Below are positions 33,658 through 42,129 of a DNA stretch of 64,000 bases, piece after piece. The notes beneath the pieces are model-generated. The model was not told the DNA's origin, did not search any database, and saw only the letters and a program-made list of their open reading frames with translations. Origin of the DNA: Rathayibacter sp. VKM Ac-2857. GTDB taxonomy: Bacteria; Actinomycetota; Actinomycetes; Actinomycetales; Microbacteriaceae. The position numbers and the translations under genes are program-made. The stretch spans positions 434,001 to 498,000 of the forward strand of contig NZ_JABMLE010000001.1 of assembly GCF_013205025.1 (NCBI RefSeq), in the 5' to 3' direction. Position 1 is the first letter of the stretch. Each line of letters begins with the position of its first letter.

Positions 33658-35289
33658 ATGACGCTCCGCCCCCTGACCTCCGCTCTGACCGCGCTCCTGC
33701 TCGTCCTCGCCGGGATCGGTGCCGCCGATCCCGCCGCTGCCGCGCAGGAGGCGGCGACCCTCACGGTCGTCCCGCACTACGTCGACGCCGCCGGGAATCC
33801 GGCGACCACGATCGGGCGGGCGAGGATGGAGCTCCACGTCGGGGACAGCGACGGGGCCGGAGCGCTCGGTCACGCGCACGGCACGGGCATCACAGGGAGC
33901 GACGCCGGCTGGACCTTCCACGGTCTCGAGGCCGGGCCCTACGCCGTCCGGGTCGATCCGCGCGGCTGGGCGCCGACGTGGTTCGGCGACACGTCCTTCA
34001 CGAGCGCGGCCGGGGTGATCGTGCTCGCCCCCGGAGAGGAGCGCACGGTCGACGTCGTCGTCCGGCCAGGAGCGGTCGTGTCGGGAACGGTCACCTCGGG
34101 CGGAGTCGTCGAGGCCTACCTCCGCGATCCGGCGACCGGCGAGCTCGAGCTGATGAACAGCTCGGACGGCGTCGCGAACGCCGAGGACAGCTACCACGTC
34201 GACTTCCTGCCCGCGGGCGAGTACCTGCTGCACGGAACGGGCCTCGCCTCGGACAGGTTCGTCGAGAACGGCTTCTGGCGCGACTCCAGGACCGTTGCCG
34301 GCGCCGACGTGCTGGCGGTCGCCACCGGCTCGACCACGACCGGGATCGACGTGGTGCTGTCCGGCTGGGCTCCGTCGACCGACCGGATCGCCGGCTCCGA
34401 CCGCTACTCCACGGCGGTCGCGGTCTCGAGGAGCGCGTTCCGCGGCCGCGTGCCGGTGGTCTACCTGGCGAGCGGCGAAGTCTGGCCCGATGCGCTGAGC
34501 GCGGGGCCGGCCGCCGCGGTGCAGCACGGCGCGCTGCTGCTCACGGATCCGCGAGCGCTGCCCGCCGCCGTCGAGGACGAGATCCGACGCCTCTCCCCCG
34601 AGCGGATCGTCGTCGTCGGCTCGGTCCTCTCCGTCTCCGCTGCGGTGGAGGCGCGCCTCTCCGGCCTCGCCCCCGTGGTCGACCGTCTCGGCGGCGCCGA
34701 CCGCTACGAGACCTCGCGGCTGGTCGTCGCCGACGCCTTCGCCGGCCGAGAGGTCGAGTACGCCTACCTCGCGACGGGAGCGAACTATCCCGACGCCCTC
34801 ACCGTGGGCCCGGTCGCCGGTGCGCACGGCGATCCCGTGCTCCTCGTCGACGGAGCGCGCCCGGCGCTGGACCCTCCGACGCTGGCGGGCCTCGACTCCC
34901 TCTCCGCCGCGCACGTCCGGGTGATCGGCAGCGAGGCGGCGGTCTCGAGGGGGATCACCGATCAGCTGCTGTCGGAGCGCCCCGAGCTCGGCACCTACCG
35001 GGTGGCGGGCGCCGACCGGATCGCCACCGGCATCGCGGTGAACGAGCTCGAGCCGCCGGACCGCTTCGGCTATCAGGCCTATCTCGCCCGCGCGGACGGC
35101 TTCGCCGACGCACTGGGCGCGATCGCCGCGGCCGCCGCCCAGCACCGGCCGATCCAGCTGACCGACTCCTCCTGCGTCCGCAGCGCCACCTTCGCAGCGC
35201 TCCGCCGGGCGGGCACCGACAGCCTCACGCTGCTCGGCGGCACCGGCACTCTTTCCGAGGACGTCGCGGCACTCGAAGTCTGCTCGTGA
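33658..35289 (+). CDS. Secreted protein with cell-wall-binding repeats 2 (CWB2)
   Basis: A 543-residue exported protein. A Sec signal peptide (LTALLLVLAGIGAADPAAAA) covers residues 1-29. Residues of about 30-235 are beta-rich, with two SpaA/carboxypeptidase-regulatory-like units (GWTFHGLEAGPYAVRVDP; DFLPAGEYLLHG). Three CWB2 repeats follow, opening SDRYSTAVAVSR (about 243), ADRYETSRLVVADAF (about 345) and ADRIATGIAV (about 455), each with a WPDAL/YPDAL/FADAL site. CWB2 repeats attach proteins non-covalently to cell-wall polymers. It sits on the opposite strand between dxr and rseP. The function is unknown, perhaps adhesion or wall remodelling. Confidence 0.85.
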   Translation: MTLRPLTSALTALLLVLAGIGAADPAAAAQEAATLTVVPHYVDAAGNPATTIGRARMELHVGDSDGAGALGHAHGTGITGSDAGWTFHGLEAGPYAVRVDPRGWAPTWFGDTSFTSAAGVIVLAPGEERTVDVVVRPGAVVSGTVTSGGVVEAYLRDPATGELELMNSSDGVANAEDSYHVDFLPAGEYLLHGTGLASDRFVENGFWRDSRTVAGADVLAVATGSTTTGIDVVLSGWAPSTDRIAGSDRYSTAVAVSRSAFRGRVPVVYLASGEVWPDALSAGPAAAVQHGALLLTDPRALPAAVEDEIRRLSPERIVVVGSVLSVSAAVEARLSGLAPVVDRLGGADRYETSRLVVADAFAGREVEYAYLATGANYPDALTVGPVAGAHGDPVLLVDGARPALDPPTLAGLDSLSAAHVRVIGSEAAVSRGITDQLLSERPELGTYRVAGADRIATGIAVNELEPPDRFGYQAYLARADGFADALGAIAAAAAQHRPIQLTDSSCVRSATFAALRRAGTDSLTLLGGTGTLSEDVAALEVCS

Positions 35290-35290
35290 T

Positions 35291-35319
35291 CCGGCCCCCG
35301 CGCGAACGGGGGGCGCCGG
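35291..35319 (+). terminator. Hairpin after the CWB2 gene
   Basis: CCGGCCCCCG pairs with CGGGG and GCCGG, with a small bulge, directly after the stop codon. No T-run. Confidence 0.45.
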
Positions 35320-35410
35320 ACCCGACCCGGCCGATCCGAGCCCCGGCTCAGAGTTCGGTGGGCGAACGGTCGCCCTTCTCGAAGGAGCGAAGAGACCGAC
35401 GTTCATGCGG

Positions 35411-35452
35411 TGGCGGGTCTCGATACGCCCCCGCGGGGCTACTCGACCAGCA
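35411..35452 (-). repeat. REP-like palindrome, copy E
   Basis: GGTCTCGATACGCCC then CCGCGGGGCTACTCGACCAGC in the same orientation as copies B and C near 55 kb. The core CGCCCCCGCGGGGC can fold into a hairpin. It lies in the 306-bp gap between the CWB2 gene and dxr; the remainder of that gap holds the two hairpins listed and no gene. Confidence 0.75.
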
Positions 35453-35491
35453 TGTGTGCGGGTGTCTCTTCCAAGTGGATCCCTCCTCGCG

Positions 35492-35554
35492 CGTCGATCC
35501 GTCACGAGTGGTCGTCGCCGCATGCGCGAGGGGACCGTTCGTGACGGATCGACG
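35492..35554 (-). terminator. Long hairpin downstream of dxr
   Basis: CGTCGATCCGTCACGA (35492-35507) is the exact reverse complement of 35539-35554, around a 31-nt loop that can extend the stem by GGTC/GACC. It lies 41 bp beyond the dxr stop. It may end the dxr transcript or be another mobile palindrome. Confidence 0.5.
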
Positions 35555-35595
35555 GTGCAGCACGGCGTCGGGATGCCGCAGCCGTCCCGTCGCGC

Positions 35596-36678
35596 TCAGG
35601 CGGAGGCGATCCGCGCGTCCGCCGTGCGGCGCGCCCAGGACTCCGCCTCGTCCAGCGACTCTCGGGTCAGCGCGCCCTCGACCGTGTGCGCGTCGACGAC
35701 GGCCTCGACCGTCGCGAGGATGTCCAGGTAGCCGATCCGCCCGGCGTGGAACGCCTGCACGGCCTGCTCGTTCGCCGCGTTGAAGACGGCCGGGTAGGAC
35801 GCCCCCGCGACTCCGACCTTCTTCGCGAGCCGCACGGAGGGGAAGGCCTCCTCGTCGAGCGGCTCGAACGTCCAGGACTGGGCCCGCGTCCAGTCCAGCG
35901 GCACGCCGACGCCCGCGACGCGGTGCGGCCAGTCGAGCCCGAGAGAGATCGGCAGGCGCATGTCGGGCGGCGACGCCTGGGCGATCGTGGAGCCGTCGAC
36001 GAACTCGACCATCGAGTGGACGATCGACTGCGGGTGCACGGTCACGTCGATCCGGTCGTACGCCACGTCGAAGAGCAGGTGCGCCTCGATCACCTCGAGG
36101 CCCTTGTTGACGAGCGTGGACGAGTTGGTGGTGACGACCAGGCCCATGTCCCAGGTCGGGTGCGCGAGCGCCTCGGCCGGGGTGACGTCGCGGAGGGAGG
36201 CGCGGTCGCGTCCGCGGAACGGACCGCCCGACGCGGTCAGCACCAGCCGGCGGACCTCGCGGTGCTCCCCCGCGAGCAGCGCCTGCGCGATCGCCGAGTG
36301 CTCGGAGTCGACGGGCACGATCTGCCCGGGAGCGGCGAGCGAGGTGACCAGCTCGCCGCCGACGATCAGCGACTCCTTGTTCGCGAGGGCGAGGGTGCGG
36401 CCCTCCTCGAGCGCCGCGAGCGTCGGGCCGAGGCCCACGGACCCCGTGATGCCGTTGAGGACGACGTCGGCGTCGACCGAGCGGATCAGCTGCTCGGCCT
36501 CCGCAGCGCCGAAGGCGGTGTGCTCGACGCCGAAGTCGCACGCCTGCTGGGCGACGACCTCGCGGTTCGAGCCCGCGCCCAGGCCGACCACCTCGAACCG
36601 GTCGCGGTTCGCGCCGATGACGTCGAGGGCCTGCGTGCCGATGGACCCGGTCGAGCCGAGGATGATGACCCTGCGCAT
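35596..36678 (-). CDS. dxr: 1-deoxy-D-xylulose 5-phosphate reductoisomerase
   Basis: Makes 2-C-methyl-D-erythritol 4-phosphate with NADPH, the first committed step of the MEP pathway and the fosmidomycin target. The 360-residue protein shows [14 protein letters not shown] (residues 8-21), [31 protein letters not shown], and the C-terminal [14 protein letters not shown]. All metal and substrate motifs look intact. CAGGAT ends 6 nt before the ATG. rseP and ispG follow on the same strand, but only after the opposite-strand CWB2 gene. Confidence 0.96.
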   Translation of the reverse strand: MRRVIILGSTGSIGTQALDVIGANRDRFEVVGLGAGSNREVVAQQACDFGVEHTAFGAAEAEQLIRSVDADVVLNGITGSVGLGPTLAALEEGRTLALANKESLIVGGELVTSLAAPGQIVPVDSEHSAIAQALLAGEHREVRRLVLTASGGPFRGRDRASLRDVTPAEALAHPTWDMGLVVTTNSSTLVNKGLEVIEAHLLFDVAYDRIDVTVHPQSIVHSMVEFVDGSTIAQASPPDMRLPISLGLDWPHRVAGVGVPLDWTRAQSWTFEPLDEEAFPSVRLAKKVGVAGASYPAVFNAANEQAVQAFHAGRIGYLDILATVEAVVDAHTVEGALTRESLDEAESWARRTADARIASA

Positions 36679-36684
36679 CCGCCC

Positions 36685-36690
36685 ATCCTG
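36685..36690 (-). promoter_or_regulatory. Possible -10 box, leaderless start of dxr
   Basis: CAGGAT on the minus strand, 6 nt before the ATG at 36678; a weak match to TANNNT. Confidence 0.35.
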
Positions 36691-36731
36691 GCACGGCGGC
36701 CCCGGCGACTCCCGGGACGGGCGGTGCCGGG

Positions 36732-37697
36732 TCAGCTCACCGCGAGGATGTCGACCACGAAGACCAGCGTGTCGGTGCCGCTGATGCCCGCGTTCGTGTT
36801 GCCGGCCTCGCCGTAGCCCTTGTCCGGCGGGATGACCACGAGCACCTGCGAGCCGACGGTCTGGCCGACCACCGCCTCCTTGAAGCCCTCGATCACGTCG
36901 CCGGTGCCGAAGGACGCGGGAGTGCCGTTGCCCCAGCTCTGGTCGAAGACCTCGCCGGTGCCCCAGACGACGCCCTGGTACTGCACGATCAGCGAGTCGC
37001 CGTCGGCGACGGTCTGCCCGTCGCCCTTCTTCAGCACCTCGAGCTGCAGCTCTGTCGGCGGGTCGGTCTCGGGGATCGTCACCGTCGGGGCGCCGTCCTC
37101 GGCGAGCGCCACCGTCGGCAGCCCGTCGACCGGGGCCTGCGGCTCGCCGGTCGCGGCGGACGGGACGATGCCCTCGACGTCGATGACCATCACGATGGAG
37201 TCGTCCGCGGCGATCCCGAGATCGGTGCTGCCGGCGTCGCCGAACGCGTCGGCGGGCGGGACGACCGCGACGACGCGCGAGCCGACCGTCGCGCAGTTGA
37301 CCGCCTTGACGAGGCCCGCCAGGTACTGCTCGGTGTCGACCTCGAAGGCGGCGCGCCCGCCGGTGGCGTAGCTGCTCGCCGAGAACTCGGCGCCGCTCGT
37401 GCCGTTGTAGAGGGTGTAGTCCACGAGCACGGTGTCGCCCTCGGCGACCGCCTCGCCGGTGCCCTCGATGACGGTGGTGCCCTCGGTCTCGTCGACGCTC
37501 ATCGGCGTCGGGAAGACGGTGACCGGCTTCGTCGCGAAGTCACCGGCGGCCTCCACCACGCTCGACGCGTCTCCGGAGGAGATGCAGGAGAGCGGAGTCG
37601 GGGTCGCACTCGGCGACGCCTCGGGGGTACCGTCCGTGCAGGCCGCGAGGCTGAGGGAGGCGCCGAGGACAGCGAGGATCGCGAGGGTTCTGCGCAC
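36732..37697 (-). CDS. Lipoprotein with two FKBP-type prolyl isomerase domains
   Basis: A 321-residue membrane-anchored protein. A lipoprotein signal peptide ends in the lipobox LAAC with C20 as the lipidated residue. Two FKBP folds follow: residues of about 75-175 ([13 protein letters not shown] ... [15 protein letters not shown]) and about 220-318 ([22 protein letters not shown] ... [18 protein letters not shown], split here). The second domain keeps more of the isomerase pocket. It probably helps fold exported proteins. The GTG has AGGAAAGG about 9 nt upstream. Confidence 0.9.
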   Translation of the reverse strand: MRRTLAILAVLGASLSLAACTDGTPEASPSATPTPLSCISSGDASSVVEAAGDFATKPVTVFPTPMSVDETEGTTVIEGTGEAVAEGDTVLVDYTLYNGTSGAEFSASSYATGGRAAFEVDTEQYLAGLVKAVNCATVGSRVVAVVPPADAFGDAGSTDLGIAADDSIVMVIDVEGIVPSAATGEPQAPVDGLPTVALAEDGAPTVTIPETDPPTELQLEVLKKGDGQTVADGDSLIVQYQGVVWGTGEVFDQSWGNGTPASFGTGDVIEGFKEAVVGQTVGSQVLVVIPPDKGYGEAGNTNAGISGTDTLVFVVDILAVS

Positions 37698-37855
37698 GGG
37701 TGCACCTTTCCTGCCCGGCAGGGAGCGGGACGACGTCGGGGGGATCGCTCCATCCTGAGGGCTGCGCCTCTGACCCGGCTGAACGATCCCTCCACGGCTC
37801 GCGCGCGGTCGTCCGTGCGCGGAGCGTCCCCGGCCCGCTCCCCGGGAGCCGCGCC

Positions 37856-37861
37856 TAGCAT
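37856..37861 (+). promoter_or_regulatory. -10 box, leaderless start of the first gabT-like gene
   Basis: TAGCAT, 6 nt before the ATG at 37868. GGAGG lies within those 6 nt, too close to act as a normal ribosome site. Confidence 0.58.
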
Positions 37862-37867
37862 GGAGGA

Positions 37868-39202
37868 ATGCGTGAATTCTCGGTCCCCCAGTCCCGCGCG
37901 CTCGTCACCGAGCTCCCCGGCCCCCGCTCGATCGCGCTGCAGGAGCGCCGCGTCGCCAGCGTCTCCCGCGGCGCCGGAACCCTCGCGAACATCTACATGG
38001 ACCACGCCTCGGGCGCCGTCCTCGTCGACGTCGACGGCAACCGCCTGATCGACCTCGGCTGCGGCATCGGCGTCACCACCATCGGTCACGCGCACCCCGC
38101 GGTCGCGGCCGCGGCCGCCGCCCAGGCGGAGAAGCTGACCCACACCCTCTTCACCGTGACCCCCTACGAGAACTACGTGCGGGTCGCCGAGAAGCTCGGC
38201 GAGATCACCCCCGGCGACTTCGAGAAGCACTCGATCCTCGTCAACTCCGGCGCCGAGGCCGTCGAGAACGCGGTCAAGATCGCGCGGAAGCACACCGGTC
38301 GCCGCGCGATCGCCTCGCTCGACCACGCGTTCCACGGCCGCACCAACCTGACCATGGCGATGACCTACCGCCCCTGGCCCGAGCGCGCCGGCATGGGCCC
38401 TTTCCCCGGCGAGATCTACAGCCTCCCGATGAGCTACCCGTTCCGCGACCCCGAGGGCATGACGGGCGAGGAGGCGGCCGAGCGCTCGATCGACTACATC
38501 CGCACCCACATCGGCGCGGAGGAGCTCGCGGCGCTGTTCGTCGAGCCGATCCAGGGCGACGGCGGCATCATCATCCCCGCGGCCGGCTACTTCGAGCGGC
38601 TGTCGGAGTTCTGCACCGAGAACGGCATCGTCTTCGTCGCGGACGAGATCCAGGCCGGCATCGCCCGCACCGGCGCCTGGTACTCGATCGAGCACTTCGG
38701 CGTCGTCCCCGACCTGATCACCACGGCCAAGGGCATCGCCGGCGGCTTCCCGCTCGCCGCGGTCACCGGCCGCGCCGAGATCATGGACGCCGTCCAGCCC
38801 GGCGGAATCGGCGGCACCTTCGGCGGCAACCCCGTCTCGACCGCCGCCGCGCTCGCGACCTTCGGGGCCATCGAGTCCGAGGGGCTGATCGCCGAGGCGC
38901 AGCGCGTCGAGCGTTCCCTCCAGGCCCGCATCGGCGACTGGGCCGACCGCTTCGCCGTCGTCGGCGAGGTCCGCGGCAAGGGCGCGATGTTCGGCGTCGA
39001 GCTCGTGCACCCCGGCACCAGGAAGCAGAACCCGGAGGCGCTCTCCGCCGTGCTCAAGCACGTCACGACGAACGGCGTCATCGCCCTCGACGCCGGCAGC
39101 TGGGACAGCGTCCTGCGCATCATGCCGAGCGTGGTCATCAGCGAGGAGCTGATCGACGACGCCGCGAACGTCATCGAGGAGGCGCTCGCCACCTTCGGCT
39201 GA
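37868..39202 (+). CDS. gabT: 4-aminobutyrate transaminase
   Basis: A 444-residue PLP class III aminotransferase moving the amino group of GABA to 2-oxoglutarate, giving succinate semialdehyde. Motifs: TELPGPRS, GIGVTTIGHAHP, VNSGAEAVENAVKIAR, HAFHGRTN, VEPIQGDGG, ADEIQAGIARTG, and the PLP lysine K288 in TTAKGIAGGFPL. It matches actinobacterial GabT closely. A paralog lies 1.5 kb downstream. No succinate-semialdehyde dehydrogenase is in the window. GABA may come from polyamines imported by the PotABCD system nearby. Confidence 0.93.
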   Translation: MREFSVPQSRALVTELPGPRSIALQERRVASVSRGAGTLANIYMDHASGAVLVDVDGNRLIDLGCGIGVTTIGHAHPAVAAAAAAQAEKLTHTLFTVTPYENYVRVAEKLGEITPGDFEKHSILVNSGAEAVENAVKIARKHTGRRAIASLDHAFHGRTNLTMAMTYRPWPERAGMGPFPGEIYSLPMSYPFRDPEGMTGEEAAERSIDYIRTHIGAEELAALFVEPIQGDGGIIIPAAGYFERLSEFCTENGIVFVADEIQAGIARTGAWYSIEHFGVVPDLITTAKGIAGGFPLAAVTGRAEIMDAVQPGGIGGTFGGNPVSTAAALATFGAIESEGLIAEAQRVERSLQARIGDWADRFAVVGEVRGKGAMFGVELVHPGTRKQNPEALSAVLKHVTTNGVIALDAGSWDSVLRIMPSVVISEELIDDAANVIEEALATFG

Positions 39203-39230
39203 GCGGTCACCCGCTGCGCCGTCCTGCGGG

Positions 39231-39253
39231 CCGCTCCTCGTGACGAGGGGCGG
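39231..39253 (+). terminator. Hairpin after the first gabT-like gene
   Basis: CCGCTCCTCG and CGAGGGGCGG form a 10-bp stem (one G-T pair) around TGA, 29 bp past the stop. Confidence 0.5.
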
Positions 39254-39338
39254 TTCGCGGTCGTCCGCCGCAGCACCCGACGGCGGCACTCGGCGGAGCG
39301 GTCGGCGGGGCATGACCCGAGCGGCATGCACCCGCCGG

Positions 39339-39344
39339 TAGCGT
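39339..39344 (+). promoter_or_regulatory. -10 box, leaderless start of the acyltransferase gene
   Basis: TAGCGT, 7 nt before the ATG at 39352. Confidence 0.58.
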
Positions 39345-39351
39345 CGGGCGA

Positions 39352-40116
39352 ATGCCGACCGACGACGCTCCGACACCGCCGACTCCGCCGACGCCGCCGG
39401 GGATCGGCGTCTCCGCTCGGGTGGCCCGCTTCACGATGAGCCGCCTCGGCCGGATGATCTACCGGCCGATCGTCGAGGGCCGCGACAACGTGCCGCGCAC
39501 CGGCCGCGTCATCCTCGCCAGCAACCACCTCTCGTTCATCGACTCCCCCGTGCTGACGCTGCTGGCCCCGCGGCCGGTGCAGTTCCTCGCCAAGGCCGAC
39601 TACTTCACCGGCACCGGCGCGCGGGGTGCCGCCTCGCGCTCCTTCTTCACGGCGGTCGGAGCGGTGCCCGTCGAGCGCGGCGCCGGCCAGGCCGCGCAGG
39701 AGGCGCTCGATCTCGGGCGCGCGATCCTCGAGCGCGACGAGGCGTTCGCCGTCTACCCGGAGGGGACGCGCTCGCGCGACGGCCGCCTCTACCGCGGCCG
39801 CACCGGCGTGGCGTGGCTCGCCCTCACCACCGGTGCGCCGGTCGTCCCGGTCGGACTCGTCGGCACGCAGGAGCTGCAGCCCGTCGGCTCGAAGATCCCC
39901 CGCCTGCACCGGATCACCGTGCGCTTCGGCGATCCGCTCGACCTCTCCCGGCACGGCTCCGCCGACTCGGGCCGTGCACGCCGGCACGCCACCGACGAGG
40001 TGATGGCCGCGATCCATGCACTGTCGGGCCAGGAGGCGGCGGGCGTCTACAACGAGTCACCGCCGGTCACCACGGTCGAGAAGATCCGGCGCGCGCTGCC
40101 GCACGAGCGGCGCTGA
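39352..40116 (+). CDS. 1-acyl-sn-glycerol-3-phosphate acyltransferase (PlsC family)
   Basis: A 254-residue membrane-associated acyltransferase converting lysophosphatidate to phosphatidate, or a related lipid step. The catalytic HX4D motif is NHLSFIDSP (about residues 57-65). EGTRSRDG is the glycerol-phosphate-binding block and VVPVGLVG the last block. The N-terminus repeats TPPTPP. Actinobacterial genomes carry several paralogs, so the exact acceptor is open. The ATG has a leaderless-type promoter. It ends 14 bp before the convergent osmC-like gene. Confidence 0.9.
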   Translation: MPTDDAPTPPTPPTPPGIGVSARVARFTMSRLGRMIYRPIVEGRDNVPRTGRVILASNHLSFIDSPVLTLLAPRPVQFLAKADYFTGTGARGAASRSFFTAVGAVPVERGAGQAAQEALDLGRAILERDEAFAVYPEGTRSRDGRLYRGRTGVAWLALTTGAPVVPVGLVGTQELQPVGSKIPRLHRITVRFGDPLDLSRHGSADSGRARRHATDEVMAAIHALSGQEAAGVYNESPPVTTVEKIRRALPHERR

Positions 40117-40130
40117 CCACTCCGGGCGGC

Positions 40131-40607
40131 TCACTGCGCGTCGGCCGCCGAGGTCTGCGGCTCGTGTCCCACCGGGAAGTTCACGGAGTTCGCGATGAAG
40201 CACAGTCGCGAGGCCTCGCCATGCAGCGACTGCGCGAGCTCGACCATCGACTCGTGCGCGACGCGCACCCGCGGCCGGAGCGTGACCGACACGAAGCGGC
40301 CGCCCTCGCCCTCCTGCACCATGCGCCCGACGGCGTCGTCGACGTACTCGGTCACGACGACCCCGTTCTTCACGGCGACGTGCAGGTACGACAGCAGGTG
40401 GCACTGCGCGAGGGAGGCGAGCAGCAGCTGCTCGGGGTTCCAGCGGTCCGGGTCGCCGCGGAAGGGCTTGTCGGCCGAGCCGAGGATCGGCGGCGGGCCC
40501 TCGGCGACGAGGACGTTCTGGCGCCCGTACTCCCGGTACCCGCTGGTGCCGGTGCCGCGGTTGCCCTCCCAGACGACGGAAAGAGCGTAATCGTGCTCGG
40601 TTCTCAT
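40131..40607 (-). CDS. OsmC/Ohr-family peroxiredoxin-like protein
   Basis: A 158-residue OsmC-family protein, thiol-based hydroperoxide reductases. The two redox cysteines lie in LASLAQCHLLSYLH and EASRLCFIAN, with the usual spacing. VWEGNRGTGTSGYREYGR at the start and NFPVGHEP near the end are typical of the YhfA/OsmC subgroup. It is likely cytoplasmic and used against organic peroxides. The ATG has AAGGAGGG upstream, a real leader unlike its divergent neighbour. It is divergent from the second gabT-like gene across 89 bp. Confidence 0.88.
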   Translation of the reverse strand: MRTEHDYALSVVWEGNRGTGTSGYREYGRQNVLVAEGPPPILGSADKPFRGDPDRWNPEQLLLASLAQCHLLSYLHVAVKNGVVVTEYVDDAVGRMVQEGEGGRFVSVTLRPRVRVAHESMVELAQSLHGEASRLCFIANSVNFPVGHEPQTSAADAQ

Positions 40608-40653
40608 CGGATCCCTCCTTCTCGGCCGTGGTTCAGGCCGGTCTCGACGGTCT

Positions 40654-40666
40654 GGACCCCTGGTCC
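40654..40666. promoter_or_regulatory. Palindrome upstream of the second gabT-like gene
   Basis: GGACC-CCT-GGTCC, 15 bp before the -10 box at 40682, at the -35 position. A candidate operator for that gene or for the divergent osmC-like gene. Confidence 0.35.
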
Positions 40667-40681
40667 TCCGAGGCCCGAAGG

Positions 40682-40687
40682 TAGACT
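40682..40687 (+). promoter_or_regulatory. -10 box of the second gabT-like gene
   Basis: TAGACT, 9 nt before the ATG at 40697; the leader would be only about 2-3 nt. Confidence 0.52.
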
Positions 40688-40696
40688 CGGGGCACC

Positions 40697-42058
40697 ATGA
40701 CAGACACGCTCGCCCCCCAGGTTCCCACGTCGGCCGTCCCCCAGGAGCGTCGCGTCGCGACCGAGATCCCGGGGCCGCGATCGAGGGCCCTGCACGAGCG
40801 TCGCCTCGCCGTCGTGCCCACCGGAGTCGGCACCGCGCTGCCCGTCTACATCGACCGCGCGCACGGCGCGATCCTCGTCGACGTCGACGGCAACCAGTTC
40901 ATCGACCTCGGCGCCGGCATCGGCGTGACGACGATCGGCCACACCGACGACGCGGTCGTCGCGGCCGCCACCGCGCAGCTCGGCCGCCTCACCCACACCC
41001 TCTTCACCGTCACGCCCTACGAGCCGTACATCCGCGTCGCGGAGCTGCTCGGCGAGCACACCCCCGGCGACCACGCGAAGAAGACCGTGCTGGTCAACTC
41101 CGGCGCCGAGGCCGTGGAGAACGCGGTCAAGATCGCCCGCAAGCACACCGGCCGCCCGGGGGTGGCGGTGCTCGACCACGCCTATCACGGCCGCACGAAC
41201 CTGACCATGGCGATGAACTTCAAAGCGCTCCCCTACGGCCTCGGCTTCGGTCCGTTCGCGAGCGACGTGCACCGCGCGCCGAGCTCGTACCCGTACCACG
41301 ACGGCCTCTCGGGCGTCGAGGCGGCCGAGCGCACCATCGCCTACCTCGAGAAGACGGTGGGCGCCTCCGCGCTGGCCTGCCTCGTCGTCGAGCCCGTGCA
41401 GGGCGAGGGCGGCTTCATGGTCCCCGCACAAGGCTTCCTTCCCGCACTGCAGGAGTGGTGCACCGCGAACGGCATCGTCTTCGTCGCCGACGAGATCCAG
41501 TCGGGCATGGCCCGCACCGGCGCCTGGTTCGCCAGCGAGCACTTCGGCCTCGTCCCGGACATGGTGCTCTCGGCCAAGGGCATCGCCGGCGGCCTGCCGC
41601 TCGCGGGCGTCACGGGCCGCGCCGAGATCATGGACTCCGCGCAGGCCGGCGGCCTCGGCGGGACCTTCGGCGGCAACCCCATCGCGGCGGCCGCGGCGGT
41701 CGCGGTCTTCGAGCGGATCGAGCAGGACGGCCTCCTCGCCGAGGCCGACCGGATCGGCGCCCGCCTCGGCGCCGCACTGCGCGCACTGCAGGAGCGCTAC
41801 GACATCATCGGCGACGTGCGCGGCATCGGCGCGATGATGGCGATCGAGCTCGTCGAGCCCGGCACCGCGCAGACCACCAAGCAGCCCAACACCGCCGCGG
41901 TCGGCGCGATCATCGACTACGCGGCGAAGCACGGCGTGCTCGTCCTCAGCGCCGGCACTTACGGCAACGTGGTGCGCTTCCTCCCCAGCCTCGCCCTCAC
42001 GGACGAGCTGCTGGACGAGGCCGTGGCCGTCCTCGGCGAGGCGTTCGCGACCCTCTGA
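40697..42058 (+). CDS. gabT: 4-aminobutyrate transaminase, second paralog
   Basis: A 453-residue class III PLP aminotransferase clearly paralogous to the gene at 37868: TEIPGPRSRALHERR, GIGVTTIGHTDD, VNSGAEAVENAVKIARKHTG, HAYHGRTN, VEPVQGEGG, ADEIQSGMARTG, and the PLP lysine K294 in LSAKGIAGGLPL. Small differences in substrate-loop residues (for example CGIG versus AGIG at the first motif) may mean a different amine donor such as 5-aminovalerate. A strong hairpin ends the transcript 16 bp after the stop. Confidence 0.92.
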   Translation: MTDTLAPQVPTSAVPQERRVATEIPGPRSRALHERRLAVVPTGVGTALPVYIDRAHGAILVDVDGNQFIDLGAGIGVTTIGHTDDAVVAAATAQLGRLTHTLFTVTPYEPYIRVAELLGEHTPGDHAKKTVLVNSGAEAVENAVKIARKHTGRPGVAVLDHAYHGRTNLTMAMNFKALPYGLGFGPFASDVHRAPSSYPYHDGLSGVEAAERTIAYLEKTVGASALACLVVEPVQGEGGFMVPAQGFLPALQEWCTANGIVFVADEIQSGMARTGAWFASEHFGLVPDMVLSAKGIAGGLPLAGVTGRAEIMDSAQAGGLGGTFGGNPIAAAAAVAVFERIEQDGLLAEADRIGARLGAALRALQERYDIIGDVRGIGAMMAIELVEPGTAQTTKQPNTAAVGAIIDYAAKHGVLVLSAGTYGNVVRFLPSLALTDELLDEAVAVLGEAFATL

Positions 42059-42074
42059 GCCCCGCTCCCACCGA

Positions 42075-42115
42075 CGACGGCCCGGCCCCTCCGCTCAGGA
42101 GGCGCCGGGCCGTCG
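42075..42115 (+). terminator. Terminator of the second gabT-like gene
   Basis: CGACGGCCCGGC (42075-42086) pairs perfectly with 42104-42115, and an inner CCTCC/GGAGG stem fills the loop. The next promoter begins 2 bp later. Confidence 0.65.
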
Positions 42116-42117
42116 GG

Positions 42118-42123
42118 CAAGAT
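42118..42123 (+). promoter_or_regulatory. Possible -10 box, leaderless start of the asparaginase gene
   Basis: CAAGAT, 6 nt before the ATG at 42130; a weak match followed by GGGGGG, which could also serve as a ribosome site. Confidence 0.4.
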
Positions 42124-42129
42124 GGGGGG

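Noticed and set aside
36564-36574. tRNA T-loop-like GGTTCGAGCCC
   Set aside because: It is inside dxr coding sequence and no acceptor or anticodon stem can be formed around it.
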